From Macrophomina tecta (lineage: Eukaryota > Ascomycota > Dothideomycetes > Botryosphaeriales > Botryosphaeriaceae): a stretch of DNA of 64,000 bases. Below the pieces are notes generated by a model. That model saw nothing but the letters and a program-made list of their open reading frames with translations, was not told the origin of the DNA and did not search any database. This document shows positions 1 through 15,118 of this stretch, one piece after another. Position 1 is the stretch's first letter. Every line of letters starts with the position of its first letter. The position numbers and the translations under genes are program-made. Location of the stretch: assembly GCA_024180945.1 (NCBI GenBank), contig JAKSGN010000038.1, positions 2,294,001-2,358,000 of the forward strand. The letters are read 5' to 3'.

Positions 1-1522
1 GAGCTAAGTTGAAATAGAGGTGAAGGAAAACCGAACTTGATCACTTTGATGCCAAGTCGGTAGGGCGTTGGATTGACCGCTGAGGCGTTTTTTGTGGCTG
101 GTGGCTGGGGCCCTCGGACATATCCGAGTGCTGTTTCCAAGACAAAGCATGCTTGTCCCATAGTAGCGGGCCTCGTGGCTAGCGGAGCCGTCCTACTGGG
201 GACAATGAGCTGGGTGTCAGCATGTAAGCACAACATGTTGTTGTGGCGCGCAATAGAGCGATGGAGGGCACGCCTATCATCCTTCACATGCCGTTTGATG
301 TGATGCACAGCATTCCGACAAAGCTTGGCGTGGAAAGTGCTTCCGCGACGTCTGTTTGGCCTGGACTTCGGGGGGACCGGTGAAAGGAAGGCTAGCGAAT
401 TGGGGCTGGAGTTGAGAAGCATCAGCTTATCGAGCGTGGTCTCGGCGATGCGGTGTGACGGGAGCTGGCGCATCGTCGAAACAGGAGACGGCTGCAAAGA
501 GGAAACATGGGGTATGAGGCATCAAAACATATCTCAGCCCTGACGTCGGCGTGGAGCTGGGATGGCCCATTGTCAGATCTCGGAAGACGGCCGAAAGAGT
601 TCACTGGAGCCGGGCTCAGTCTCGCTGCAGTGGAGAGCTGCTCCACACGATAGGGCTTAGCGACGCAGAAGGGATTGCTGGTTGCTGTGGCGTGGTAAGA
701 CGGCGACTCAGCGGGCGTCAAGCTTTCTGCCTCCTGGACGACGCTGACGGCGGTGGGGCTGGCCAGCACGAAAGCGGCGGCTGGTCGTTTCCGTTGAACA
801 GCGCGCGCGGCGGGCCACGACAAAGGGTTGCTATATTGGGAATCTATTGAAAAAAGTCCCGTTGGAGAGGATCGCCGGGGGCGTGTGCTTGAGCGAGGGC
901 GATCCGTGCTATCGACAACGCTGGCGACGAAAAAACGGCAGGCGGGCGTGACGTGCGCAAGGCCGTACGGCAACGGCGACGACAGTACAATACGAGGGCG
1001 CCGGTGACCCTGCAGGATGCAGCGATGAGGCTGCGATGGCGACTAGGCACGGCGCTCTATTTTTGTGAGCGGCTTGGAGGCGCAGCGCGGCGGCGCTCCA
1101 CACGATCCCTGCAAAGATCGCAGCGCGCGGCGGAGGGTGCGCTCGCCAGGGGGACAGGTGGTGACGGGGTGACGAAATGGGAGGGGAAAAGGAGCGCGAC
1201 TGGCGCGCCCAGCAAGATGCACAGACGGGCTCGCCCGCTGTAGCCAGCTTGATTGATCCCTGAAACAGGCCCGCCTGGCGTTAGGGGGTCGTCGCTGGTT
1301 TGTTGCTGCGTCAGCTTGGCGCTCTCCGAGCTGTACTTAATCCACAGCTCACCGCATCCATCGTACCCATATTGACCCCTCCCTCGCCGCCCCAACTCGT
1401 CCCTCTCCCTTCCTCCACCTCCAGTGCTGCCCCGACACGACCGCACGCCTGCCCTACGATCATTACCGCCCATTGACCTTCGCCGCCCTCGTTTGTAGTC
1501 TTCTTCCCTATACCTCTACACC
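1..1522. other. Intergenic, upstream of GFA1
   Basis: No convincing gene was found here. Short open frames occur on both strands, but none resembles a known family or carries fungal splice signals in phase. The last 200 bases (about 1330-1520) are pyrimidine-rich on the plus strand, as is common in promoters and 5' leaders of highly expressed genes in filamentous fungi, and probably belong to the GFA1 promoter and leader. The 3' end of a gene lying outside the window cannot be excluded at the extreme left. Confidence 0.5.
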
Positions 1523-3835
<2,313 letters not shown>

Positions 3836-4592
3836 AGTGATGATGATTAAAAAGCCCTATAGAGGCAAAGGCGTCCGGTAGAATGGTTTGTGTAGTAGGA
3901 AACTCTCAGCTGGATATGGGCGGATGGATATTACGAGATGCCGAATGGTGCTTATACGGCCTGATTGATGCGATTTTCTATGATAAGGCAATGCCGAGGG
4001 GCAGAATAGCGAAGGGAAAAGATGAAGGATATCCAGCGAAAGCTGTCTGCTCGGTAGATTCGCTATTAAAGAGTGATTTGCTGTAGTAATATGATCGATG
4101 ACTTTGTTCACTACTATTGACTGCGCCATGTGTCACACGTGTTCGAATGTTTGGCTGAGCAGTATTATAATAAAACAATGGTAGAACCCCCTGATTTTCC
4201 AAGCCCCTGATGCCATGCCGCATAAACATTGCAGTCAAGGAATATAGCTCGATCCGTAGACGTCACTTTTAGTTTCAGGTTTGATTAACCGGTTGACTGG
4301 AGCTCTGCCCTGCATTCTGCCGCGTCTTGCCCAGAAACGAAGCGGCGCTATTTGTGGTGGCTCGTGCGGACTGGATCCGACGATCCGCCCAGCCCTCTCC
4401 AGCTGTGCAAATGGTGGGGCAGGCGAGCAATGCTGCAAGGCACCGGACCCTTTCCCCTCATTGCTCATCGCATCGAGCTCCAACAAGCACTCAACAACCA
4501 GAGTGTTCCTTGCAACAATTCCAATCCCATCTGCTCCTTCCCGACAAGCATATCGACATCATCATACGACTACATTTGGAAACATCTCCGTC
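3836..4592. other. Intergenic between GFA1 and RIB4
   Basis: This is the 3' region of GFA1 followed by the promoter of the lumazine synthase gene. AT-rich sequence at about 4075-4180 is consistent with GFA1 transcript ends. No gene-like frame, RNA gene or repeat was recognised. Confidence 0.5.
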
Positions 4593-5389
<797 letters not shown>

Positions 5390-6533
5390 ATCACGACATG
5401 ATTTGGTTGTTGAGCGCTTCGCATGGCACGAGAATCTGCCCCGCTTGTACTGTACAATCGAGGAGATATGTCACCACGGTGCCGCGGTTATAGCATAGGC
5501 CCATATAATTTGTCACTTTTAGTCTGCAAGGCGCGAGAGCAACGCGGCGCTCAAAGCGTGGTGCTGGAGGAATCTTGTTCTCCCTGCCCAGACGCGACAT
5601 TGTTTCCACAAGTCCAAGCGCTTTGTGTCCCCGTCGGCGGCAAGCTTTCGTCGATTCGATGCGCCTCCATGTAAGTTGTCATGCCAATGCCAATAGAGAA
5701 TAACAACGGTCGTTCGGGCGACCGAGGTTTGTCTAGCTTCAGTAGCTGCAGCCGCCCTTGACGGAAGGCTCTCTACTAACGGACAGCGGACGGCAGAGGG
5801 TTCACTCACGTGAGCTTAGCCATCGTCGAGGATGTGTTGATTGATGATGAAGCTGTTCAGCGGCTCTCAAGTATCGTAGTGAGCAGCATGAAAAGTGTTC
5901 ACGCCGCGAGAAGTGTATCGCATGGAGATGTGTGGGCGCGGCGGACGTGAGGGCTGAAAGGACTTATGACGTCCGATAAAACAGGGGTGCGTGCAGACTG
6001 CGCGGGCGTGCGAAGCGAACAAAGGCGTGCAGCGCGAAGACGGAGGCGAGTTCAGTCAGGCGGTGAGCTGGCAAGCGGCTTTCAGAGCTGAGCGAGCAAG
6101 CGGGCGAGGCGTGGCTGAGGCAGCGGGCGTGTAATGGACGAGGTTGTGTGGGTGGCTGATCGCAGATGGAGGAGATGGGCTGGCTCGGCAGAACTGTACC
6201 TCAACCCTTGGAATGGGAGTAAACCTGCCACTTCGACCACCACCTCCCTCCTCCCCCTCCTCCTCCGCCATCCTGCCTTGTGCTGCGTCTGTCTGAGCCC
6301 TGGCGACGCGCGATCGATCGCTCTCCTTTTTGTCCTCTCGTTTGTGCCCGCCGTGCCTGGAGGTGCCGGCCGCCCGCTCGTGTCCATTTCGCGATCACCC
6401 GCCGCGTCTTCAGACTTCGCGCCCGGCCCTGACCAACCTGCACGAGGGCACCCACGTCCTGCCACCCACACGCACACTAACCCTCGCCTGGCGGACACGG
6501 CAATGATCGCACAGCGGGCTGGTCAAAGATAGA
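5390..6533. other. Intergenic between RIB4 and SET1
   Basis: The region holds the 3' end of RIB4 and the promoter and leader of SET1. A CT-rich stretch occupies about 6220-6345 on the plus strand. Overlapping open frames near 6080-6530 on both strands are compositional and match nothing known. No RNA gene was seen. Confidence 0.5.
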
Positions 6534-9500
6534 ATGTCGCGCGCGTCAGCGGGCTTTGCCGACTTCTTTCCCAATGCGCCTTCGGTCTTGAAGAAAAACC
6601 GCCAGGACACGCAAAAGCCCTCCGACTACCACAACCTCACGCGTCCGCCGTCGCGTGCCGAGTCGCCGTCGCGACCGGACAAAGGCGTTGATACCGCTGC
6701 AACCGGTGGCACTCGCAGGGACGACGACGCGAGCGCTGAAGCGCTCGACCACCACAACCCGCCTGAAGAGGATGACGGTGCGCACCGAGCTGACTCTGGC
6801 GACCTCTTGACTGGCATCGGCTCGGCGAGTTCACTTTCCAGCACAGTGTCCTCAATTTTCAGCAGCTCCAGCGGCAGCCGGCAGACCATGTCCTACCCCG
6901 GCATCAACTCTTCCATACACGCCCTCACCCCCCTCACAAACACCGAATCGTCGCCGCCGGACAAGGCGACCAGCCCAAGACCCTCGAAGATCTCGAATGA
7001 CCCTATGGCCTTGACAAGCACCGCCACCTACAGCGCGCCGCCGACTGGTGCCTCGCAGAGTGCTGCGCCCGCCGAAGCGATTACCCCCGCTACGACGCCA
7101 CCCCAGACTCGCAAACAAGCGCACCCGGGCCCCGGCGAAGACAAGGGCTTCACCGTCGTCTACGACCCCGCGCTAGATCCCAAGATTCCCTCCAACGAGA
7201 GACACAAGCGCAAGGCGACATACAGAAACATACCTCGTGATGTACGTTTGGTGCCTCTTTCCCGCACACTATCATACCATAATGTTGGAGTTTTTTCTGG
7301 TCGTGTACCTGGCTAATGCAGACTGAGTAGGATATCACGGCACCACCAGATCCTCGTCTGGCAATAGCCGGGTACACGACCGGAGCCCACAATGCGGCAA
7401 GGGGGGTAAACAAGGCCAGGCTACGGCCTGCACCCTACACCGTCAAGCCGTACACGCCTGACAAGAATACTATTGGCCCCCAGCCCGCGACCAGAATTCT
7501 TGTGACCGGCTTGGACCCCTTCACTCCAGAGATGCAGATCAAGACTTTTTTCTCGAGCTTTGGCCATATCTCCGAATTCGACAACAAGATCGATCCCGCG
7601 ACAGGAAGTTTCCTTGGAATCTGCTCTATCCGCTATGGCGATAGCAAGCCTACGCGAGGGGAGAAATACCCGATGACCGCTGCGGCTTCTGCCAAATTGG
7701 CGGAAAAAGAAGGTAACGGGAATCGAATCCAGCTTCGCCAGATCAAGGTCGAGCTTGATCGTGAAGGGCGCAGAGCAGCACGTTGTGTCGAGGATGCTGT
7801 CAAGAAGAACAGGGTACGGCAACAAAAGGAAGAAGCTGCAACAGCGAGGAAGTCAGCAGATGTCACGCCAGTAATACCCTTGTCCGAACCGCCACCAGAC
7901 GCGCCGAAAGGTCCCTCAGGTAAGGGCGCTCATGGACTCAGGCCTCCAGCGGCAGCTCGACCCATCCGTCCCGAGCACGCACTCGTCGAAAACGAGCCCA
8001 TCATCGATAAGATAAAACGTAAGCCGTACATCTTCATTGCACATTGCTACGTTCCCGTCCTCGGAACAACGATTCCACATCTTAAAAAGCGTTTGAAGCT
8101 CTACCAATGGCAGGAGGTGCGATTGGACAGGACGGGATACTACATTATATTCGAGGATTCCAAACGTGGAGAGGATGAATGTGAACGTTGCTACCAGGAG
8201 TGCAACATGCAGGCCCTCTTCACGTATGTCATGAACATGGAATGCGAGAAGTATGGTAATCCCAACTACGTCCGGAGCCCTAGCCCAGAACGCGTTCTTG
8301 CGGAGAAAAAGAAGAAGGAGATAGAGGAGGAGATAAGGCGCGAGGAAGAAAATGATCTGGAGGAAGAGAAGAAGGAACGTGCGGAGAATCTGGATCCAGT
8401 TCAGGCCGCCATGGAGAGGTTACATACGGAGTTGTTGGAGCAGATCATGAGCGATATCAAGACGAGGATTGCTGCTCCAGCAATCTACGACTTTTTGGAT
8501 CCTGCTAGACACGCCGCGAAGAGGAAAGAACTGGGTGTACGGGACCCCACTCTGACGGATGCCAAAACCCCGACTGTTCTCTTCAGCGCGGCGGAGTCCT
8601 TGGCCACTCACAAGGGAAAGTTCGGCAAGGGCAACAAGAGCCTGCGCAAATCTTTGGCGGCCAATCTTTCTCACAATCAGAGGAGAGGAAAGGGTGGCCA
8701 CCATCATCACGAAGTGAATGCGTTTGCGGACGAGAGACGGAGGAAGCCTCCGCCAAAGAAGCCCCACAATGCTTTCAGAAACCTTCACCGCCAGATGCAG
8801 AGTTTCGAAGACGAGGACTCGGATGATGAGCAAAGCACATTTACTCGAGATACGGAGGAGCAAGAAAGCAGGTCGATCAGTCGAATGTCCTCGGCAGCAC
8901 CAGAAGAAGAGGATGAAATCATACAGATCCGGCCTTCAAAGCGCAGAAAGCTCGAGACGTCCTGGGGTGATGCAGATACCCAGGATGCGCAAGCTCGCCA
9001 GTTATTTCCTCATCTTATCAACAAGGACCCTACGGACATGGCGGATGGCGAGCTCGACCAAGTCGTTCACGCATTTCCCAACACCTCAGACCTTTACAAG
9101 CGTGCGAAAAGTGAACTCAAGTTTCGCAAGATTCAACGGGATGCAGCTCTTGTCTTTGGCGGCGAAGAGGAGGAAGACGATTCCCGGGCAGGGAGTGTGC
9201 AGCCTCCAACAGAAGCGGCCACTCCTGTCGAAACCGTGGAAGAGACTCCGGCTGAGACACCTGAACCAGAGCTTCCAGCAAAGGCAGAAAAGAAAAAGCC
9301 GGCAAAACCGAGAAAGAAGGCTGCTCCGAAGAAGCAGATCCTGGTCGATGAGAAGCCAGAGCCTTCGCCTCTCAAGACGGAGGTCGAGGGAACACCGCTT
9401 GTTGAGCCATTGCCCGTTGAAGAGGTACCGAAGGAAGTTGTTCCAGATGATCTCATCTCGGATGATCCTATCTGGGGATTTTCTATTGACGAACCACGGT

Positions 9501-10539
9501 CAACGGTGGACGAGAAATTGGATTATGTCATGGATATTGACGGCTGGCAGTTCACCGTCAAGGACGCTGAAGATCTTCGCTTCCTCCACGCTGCGCTCGA
9601 GAACGTACGCCCGACTGCTTTGGGAGATGCCAATCTTTTTGCGTACAAAGAGAAGCATGTCAAGAAGCTCAATACTGGGCTCGAGGGCGTCGCTTACAAA
9701 GAAGTTAAGATCGAGGACTACTATAAGCCAAACCCGACAGGGTGTGCCAGGACTGAGGGCGTCAAGAAAATCCTGGAATCGGAGAAGTCCAAATACCTTC
9801 CCCACCGCATCAGGGTACAGAAGGCACGAGAGGAACGTGAGGCTCTTGCGAACGCCAATCCAGCTGCTGCAGCCCAGATGGCCAAGGCTACTGCTATCCC
9901 GGTACCCAAGACATCAACCACAACTTCGCGTTCGAATCGTGCGAACAACCGCCGCCTTGTCAATGAGATCAGCACTCAGAAGCAAGCACTTGCGGCTGAC
10001 GGCAGTGACAACATCGCAATTCGCTTCAACCAGTTGAAGAAGCGCAAGAAGCTTGTCAAATTTGACCGTTCAGCCATTCACAACTGGGGTCTTTACGCGC
10101 AGGAGGACATATCCGCCAACGATATGATCATTGAGTACGTCGGCGAAAAAGTTCGACAGAAGGTGGCGGATATTCGCGAAATCAAGTACGACAAACAGGG
10201 TGTTGGCAGCAGCTATCTCTTCCGTATTGATGAGGATAGCGTCGTCGATGCCACCAAGAAGGGCGGTATTGCACGCTTCATCAACCATAGTTGTTCGCCA
10301 AACTGCACAGCAAAGATCATCAGGGTTGATGGCACGAAGCGCATCGTCATCTATGCGCTTAGGGACATCAAGACCAGTAAGTTCTCCCCGGTGGCAACCA
10401 TATTGGTGATGGCGTTCTCTAACAGAGTATTACAGACGAAGAACTCACGTACGACTACAAGTTTGAGCGTGAAATCGGCAGCGATGATCGTATTCCCTGT
10501 CTTTGTGGTTCGGTCAACTGCAAGGGCTTCCTCAACTAG
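6534..10539 (+). CDS. SET1: Histone H3 lysine-4 methyltransferase, COMPASS catalytic subunit, 3 exons, 1285 aa
   Basis: This is the nuclear enzyme that mono-, di- and trimethylates H3K4 as part of the Set1C/COMPASS complex. Exons are 6534-7241, 7331-10376 and 10436-10539. The 7330 acceptor is forced, because the upstream AG would read into a TAG. The N-terminus [17 protein letters not shown] is typical of fungal Set1. An RRM-like segment lies near residues 290-376 ([12 protein letters not shown]), followed by the Set1-associated second RRM ([16 protein letters not shown]). A long acidic and Lys-rich linker follows. The N-SET region leads into the SET domain from about residue 1145 ([26 protein letters not shown]). 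The last exon supplies the LTYDYKF strand and the post-SET Cys cluster (CLCGSVNC), ending GFLN. All catalytic motifs look intact. Without the final intron the protein would lose the post-SET zinc site. Confidence 0.96.
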
Positions 10540-11421
10540 TTGTACCTGATTCGTATGGTCCTGGCATACTGCAGCACCGTCCTTCATGACGTTAGCCCGA
10601 CCCTGTTCGTCGACAATCTTTGGGCAGCTTGGGTGCATCTCAACAAACCTAGGCTGAACATGACAGCGACCTCGATCTGGGCTTTTTAGGCTCGCTCAAC
10701 CGGCTTTCGATAGCTTCTATTTTCAATTGCATCACAGCATATTCTACTTTTGTGTTCGTCAAAATCCAAAAATTGGGTGGACATTGCATTGGGTGGGCGC
10801 ATAATTGGACCAAAGGGGGACCCTGGTCACGGATAATGCGGAAACTTGGCTTTGCAGCGGTTATTCGCAGGGACGAGAACTTCTTTCCAGCCTTCGATTC
10901 TCCTCCCTTCATCGCTCTCCATTTCTCCTTCTTCTCATTCAGCATTGCAAGGCAACGGGAAAGAAGACGTGTAAGGTAAGACGCACGGGCTAGGGAAAAG
11001 GATGGGTTCTCTTTGTGTGCTTACTCAGGTTTGCGTGCTGGTGGCCGAGGACAGCACGAGTGCGTTTTTTTTTTTATTTTATTTTATTTTTGAATTGGCG
11101 ACTTGTACAAAAAGAAGACCCGGTAGCAAGGGGTGACGCAATACCATTTGATAACAGCCAGATTCGCTGGTTGTGAGATTCATTCTCAGCTCAACAGGTC
11201 TGCATCTCGTGAGGTGCCGTGACTGGGCGTGGCAGCCGGCAGGTAAGCCTTTAGCCTCAGGCACCAAGCGCTATCGATAAGCGAAAAAGCCCACCGTGCC
11301 GAACCACGACACTTGACGCGCCCGCCCGCCCACTGACTGCCCTATTGCACACCATACAACCGCGCGCCGTCCTATCCCGACCTGTCCGACGCCGGAAACC
11401 GTCGCCCTTGCTACTATCAAC
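10540..11421. other. Intergenic between SET1 and the eIF3m gene
   Basis: This is the SET1 3' region and the eIF3m promoter. A T-rich tract with TTTTA repeats lies at 11065-11091. No coding or RNA gene was recognised. Confidence 0.5.
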
Positions 11422-12897
11422 ATGCCGGCGCCGACCAACACCCTGCTTATCGAGGGCTCCTTTGAGGAGCTCGTCGACGAGCTCGCACAATACCTTGTAA
11501 GCCTTCGAAATCGACTTGCGGGCCCACGCCGCACAGGCGACCTCCGCTGACACCGGATCTTTGCTGTTGCAGGATGCCTTGAAGAAGACGCACGGCGAGG
11601 AATCCTCGGACCTGCACTCCGAATGCGCGCAGCTGCTGGAGGAGAACAAGAAGGACGACGTGCTCAAGAAGCTCGTTACCGCCAGCGCGGTGCTGAACTC
11701 CGCCCCGGAGAAGGGTGAGCATGGCGTTCGGAATAACAAGGAGCCAGGGAGCTGATATTGCATGCGTGTGCCACAGAGTTCGCGGCGGCATACAACTTGC
11801 TGATCCACCTCGTGCGGCAGTCGCCCAACGTTAACATGTACCTGCCGCCCATGTGCAAGAACGTGTCGAACCCGATTACGTCCTCGCCCGCAAACAGCAC
11901 CGGCCTGTCGCTGTCGGTCCTGACCACCATCTTCAACGTCCTGCAGCCGGATAACGACAGCCGCTACCACGTCTTCCTGGCCATCCTGCGCGTTGTCAAG
12001 AGCTCGTCGACCTTTGAGAGCCTGAAGCCCCAGCTTAAGCACATTGACTCGTGGTTGGCGCAGTGGGAGTCTGACGAGGAGGAGCAGCGCAAGCTGTACT
12101 TGGCCATCACCGACGCCGCACAGGAGAACGGCGACGACGAGGTCGCGTACCAATACCTGATCAAGGCTCTGCGTACCATTCCAGCCGAGGAGGCAGCCAA
12201 GCCGGAGGCGCGGGATCTGAGCGTTCGTGCTCTCAAGACCGCATTGATGCACCCAGCCCACTTCGATTTTCAGGACCTTACCGCCCTCGACAGCATCCAG
12301 GCTCTTCGCAAGTCGGACCCCACCCACTTCGAGCTGCTGGAGATCTTCACCTCGGAGCTCCTTGACGAGTTCAACGATTTTAAGGAGGAGCACCCTGATT
12401 TCTTCGAGAAGGAGGAGGGCCTGAACGTCTCCCAGCTCGACCGCAAGATGCGCTTGCTTACCCTCGCCTCTCTATCCGCCCAGGCTACCGGCCAAACCCG
12501 CTCTCTCCCGTACGCGCACATCTCCAAGGCATTGCAGATCCCGTCCGAGGAGGTTGAGATGTGGGTCATTGACGTGATCCGCGCCGGTTTGGTCGAGGGC
12601 AAGCTGTCGCAGCTCAACCAGACTTTCCTGATCCACCGCGCCACCTACCGCGTCTTTGGCGAGAACCAGTGGCGCGAGGTTGCGTCGCGCTTGGACATGT
12701 GGCGCAACAGCTTGACGGGTGTTCTTGGTGTCATTCGTCAGGAGAAGGAGAACTTCATCCTGCAGAAGGAGCAGGAGCTGCGCGATGCGGAGAACAAGGC
12801 GCAACAGGCGTCAAGTGGTGGTCAGGGAGGCCAGTCTGGTGGCAGGAGAGGTGGGAGGAAAACGGAGACGGCTACGGCAGTTGAGCCGGACGAGTAG
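11422..12897 (+). CDS. Eukaryotic translation initiation factor 3 subunit M, 3 exons, 445 aa
   Basis: This is a cytosolic subunit of eIF3, which scaffolds the 43S pre-initiation complex. Exons are 11422-11496, 11573-11714 and 11777-12897, joined in phase to 445 residues. The N-terminus (MPAPTNTLLIEGSFEELVDE) and the helical repeat region (YNLLIHLVRQSP, RYHVFLAILRVVKSS) lead to a C-terminal PCI domain at about residues 240-400 (LLTLASLSAQATG, EEVEMWVIDVIRAGLVEGKL, QTFLIHRATYRVFGENQW). It ends in a Gly/Arg-rich tail. The closest relative among paralogues would be other PCI proteins (CSN7, Rpn), but the length and the motif order fit eIF3m. Confidence 0.93.
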
Positions 12898-13313
12898 AGA
12901 GGGTTGTTGCAGTTTCTTTCGAAAATCCGCGTATGGTAGGGAAGATTCCCCATGATTATCCGAGAAAAAGATGAGGCTGCTTTGTTTGGCCTCTTATCCT
13001 TTTTTGTCCTTTCAGTTTCGTTGGCATGAGTGCGGATGATTTGGGCGAGAAACAATTGACGGACGATGAAAACTGGTTTGGCGAGTCTGGTGAAGAGAGC
13101 GAGGGGCCAACCGAGAAAGTTATGGCTGCAAAGATAGGTACACTGAGGGAAATACAGACACTATGGTGCTCTGTATACTATTCCTGGATGTTGTTGGTAG
13201 CAAAATCGATTCCACCGACACGCATAGAAGGATGGAAGATGACCAAATACGCTGTGATACTGGTTAATCGGACTAACGGCGGACTTGACCTAAGCAAATA
13301 CATGACGTTTCAA
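12898..13313. other. Intergenic between eIF3m and the HET relic
   Basis: This is the 3' end of the eIF3m transcript and the 3' flank of a decayed HET gene on the other strand. A plus-strand open frame runs through it from 13026 to 13706, but it overlaps the HET relic antisense and has no recognisable domain. Confidence 0.45.
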
Positions 13314-14598
13314 TCAGAACAAACGAATTTCCTGCACAGGTACATCCTCACGCCCCACCATCTCCCGGTTAATAATGCAGTCCACGTAACAATACCCTAC
13401 CAGGGCGAACCCATCCCCATGCTGCTGCTGCCGCCGTCGCTGCCTCAGAACGAACAACCAATGCGCTCCGTAAAGAACACCGACGACACCCCCTTCCCTC
13501 ATCCGGCCTGGTCCGAGGCCCACTCGCCCGTCGCCTGTGACGGACAACCGCCGCCCGCGACATGCCAGGCTCGCTCCGATCTTGAACACCTTGACCTGCC
13601 TCTCCAGCTCCACCGACGGCGCGAGATCAAGCGACTGAGCGGAGCGGCGTTTGTCGTCGGGAGGATGGCAAGGGTATGGCAGACTTGGGCTTCGTTTTTG
13701 TTGTAGTCTATGGTGTGTTTGTCGTGCGGGGCGCAGAGCCCGGCCAGCGCGAAGACTTTGTCTCTGCTGTCTGTGGCTTTTTGGGACCGGCATAGTTTTA
13801 GCAGGGACCTGAGTGCGTTTTGGGGATAGCACGGTTGTGTCGGAATCAGCTTCAGGCTGTAGAAGAGGCTTAGTATCTGGACTCTTTTTTTTTTTTTTTT
13901 TTTGCCGGGGGTGCTCAGTTGTGTGGAAGTGCGGAAGAGACTTCGAAGGAATCCTATTTCATCCAGGCGCTGGAGAGCGGAGCAGACAGATAGTCAGTCT
14001 AGGGTGTGATGCCCGCTGAGCGTGGTGGATTTACGGCACAGAACTGCTTCCTGAACCTCCCAAGACCGGCTGAACCAGGGGGCTGACATAATGGCTGCGA
14101 GAGCAGACATAGTAACTACAGATTGGCGTCTGATATTCTGCTTCAACGTATTGTACAGCTCGGATTTGGACATTTGCGAGATTGGTTCTGAATGCGCAGC
14201 ATCGCCCAGAACTTGAAGGCATTATGGAAATAACGGTCCGTTCCACATGGCCCTCTGGAAAACCCTAGGAAGATAACGGTCTTTGAGGCTCTGTAGATCT
14301 CTCGCATCATGATTACTTGGTCGCTCATTCTTCCCGGTCTGACTGATAGATACAAAACTGGTCGATCCAGAACCAGCAGTGCTTCTCTGGCATCTTCAGC
14401 TGGGTGACAAGCTCGTACGGCCACCAAGGCGCCTCCGCTTATGTCGAGCCAATGACCCTTGCACGTGGCTGGGTGGTTCAGCTCTCTGCCGTTCGGCCAC
14501 CTGCACGAGAGTGTGCAGTAAGGGGGTGTTTTGTTAAGAGCAATTGAAAAGCGGAGCCTGCAACGTGAAACCATCATCACCTTTCCGTACCACGGCAT
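13314..14598 (-). pseudogene. HET-domain (heterokaryon incompatibility) gene relic
   Basis: Read on the minus strand, this stretch has the HET-protein blocks in order but in different frames. Near 14598-14260 a degraded HET block includes a WPNGRE-like remnant and MREIYRASKTVIFLG, the usual end of the WIDAICINQ...MREIY segment, with the WIDAICINQ part itself scrambled. Near 14100-14030 comes APWFSRSWEVQEAVL, the conserved W-x2-R-x-W-x2-QE block. At 13600-13314 lies the C-terminal hallmark GRRLSVTGDGRVGLGPGRM, then VVGVLYG, FALVGYCYVDCII and a natural stop. The shifts, the missing stretch between the middle and C-terminal blocks and a T19 tract at 13885-13903 mark it as a broken gene. HET proteins trigger cell death on fusion of unlike mycelia. 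It lies head-to-head with the intact HET gene at 15119. Confidence 0.8.
13885..13903 (+). repeat. Poly-T tract (19 nt) inside the HET relic
   Basis: This is an uninterrupted run of 19 T. It falls between the middle and C-terminal HET blocks of the relic, where an intact gene would be coding. It is either an insertion or slippage product, and supports the pseudogene call. Confidence 0.85.
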
Positions 14599-15118
14599 GG
14601 ATGGGCTTTATCCTCCCAAGTCGACGTGATAATTGATCGGCGTGTAGTAATTCTAAGTCTGGAAGATGTTTGGTTTCACTCAACGCGAGACATTCAATGC
14701 TGTTGATCGATATTTGAAGAGGAGCGGTAGTTGGGTCGGTCAGTGCGGATCAAAGCGACATTCGAAGTGCCTCAAATTTTACGTGGCAAGACTCAGGGTG
14801 AGATATAGCAAGAGCCATTTACTTCAGTTAGTCGGCAAAGCTGACTGTCAAGAGGGTACCGGCCAGATAGTGGTTCGAAAAAAAAAAAAAAGAAAAAGAA
14901 AAAGGAGAGGCAAGGAAGGCAATCACGATTTCCCCTAACTCTTTATGTTTCCAAGTAACCAGTAGGCGAAGGCTGGTAGAAGGTGATCCTGACGCCCCCC
15001 TGCAGGGCTAATGGTTTGGCCCCATAGCCCAGAACCCCGCCCTTCTCAGCTGCAGCCTTGAGCATGCCTCAACACATCAAAGCTTACTCGAAAGCCATCC
15101 GGTTGCCTTTCAAACAGC
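14599..15118. other. Intergenic between the HET relic and the HET gene
   Basis: This is the shared upstream region of the two head-to-head HET loci. It contains an A-rich run at 14878-14903. The missing start of the relic may lie here, but no in-frame N-terminal HET block could be identified. Confidence 0.45.

Noticed and set aside
8718..10037. 439-codon plus-strand frame inside SET1
   Set aside because: It is a shifted frame of the SET1 exon, rich in Arg/Ser, with no domain; the SET1 frame is the conserved one.
11257..12393. 378-codon minus-strand frame opposite eIF3m
   Set aside because: It is a Leu/Val/Gly-rich shadow of the sense codons without any motif.
13026..13706. 226-codon plus-strand frame
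   Set aside because: Its right half is antisense to the HET relic C-terminus and its left half matches nothing.
14866..14892. GGTTCGAA followed by A-run, resembling a tRNA T-arm
   Set aside because: No A-box, acceptor stem or cloverleaf pairing could be formed around it.
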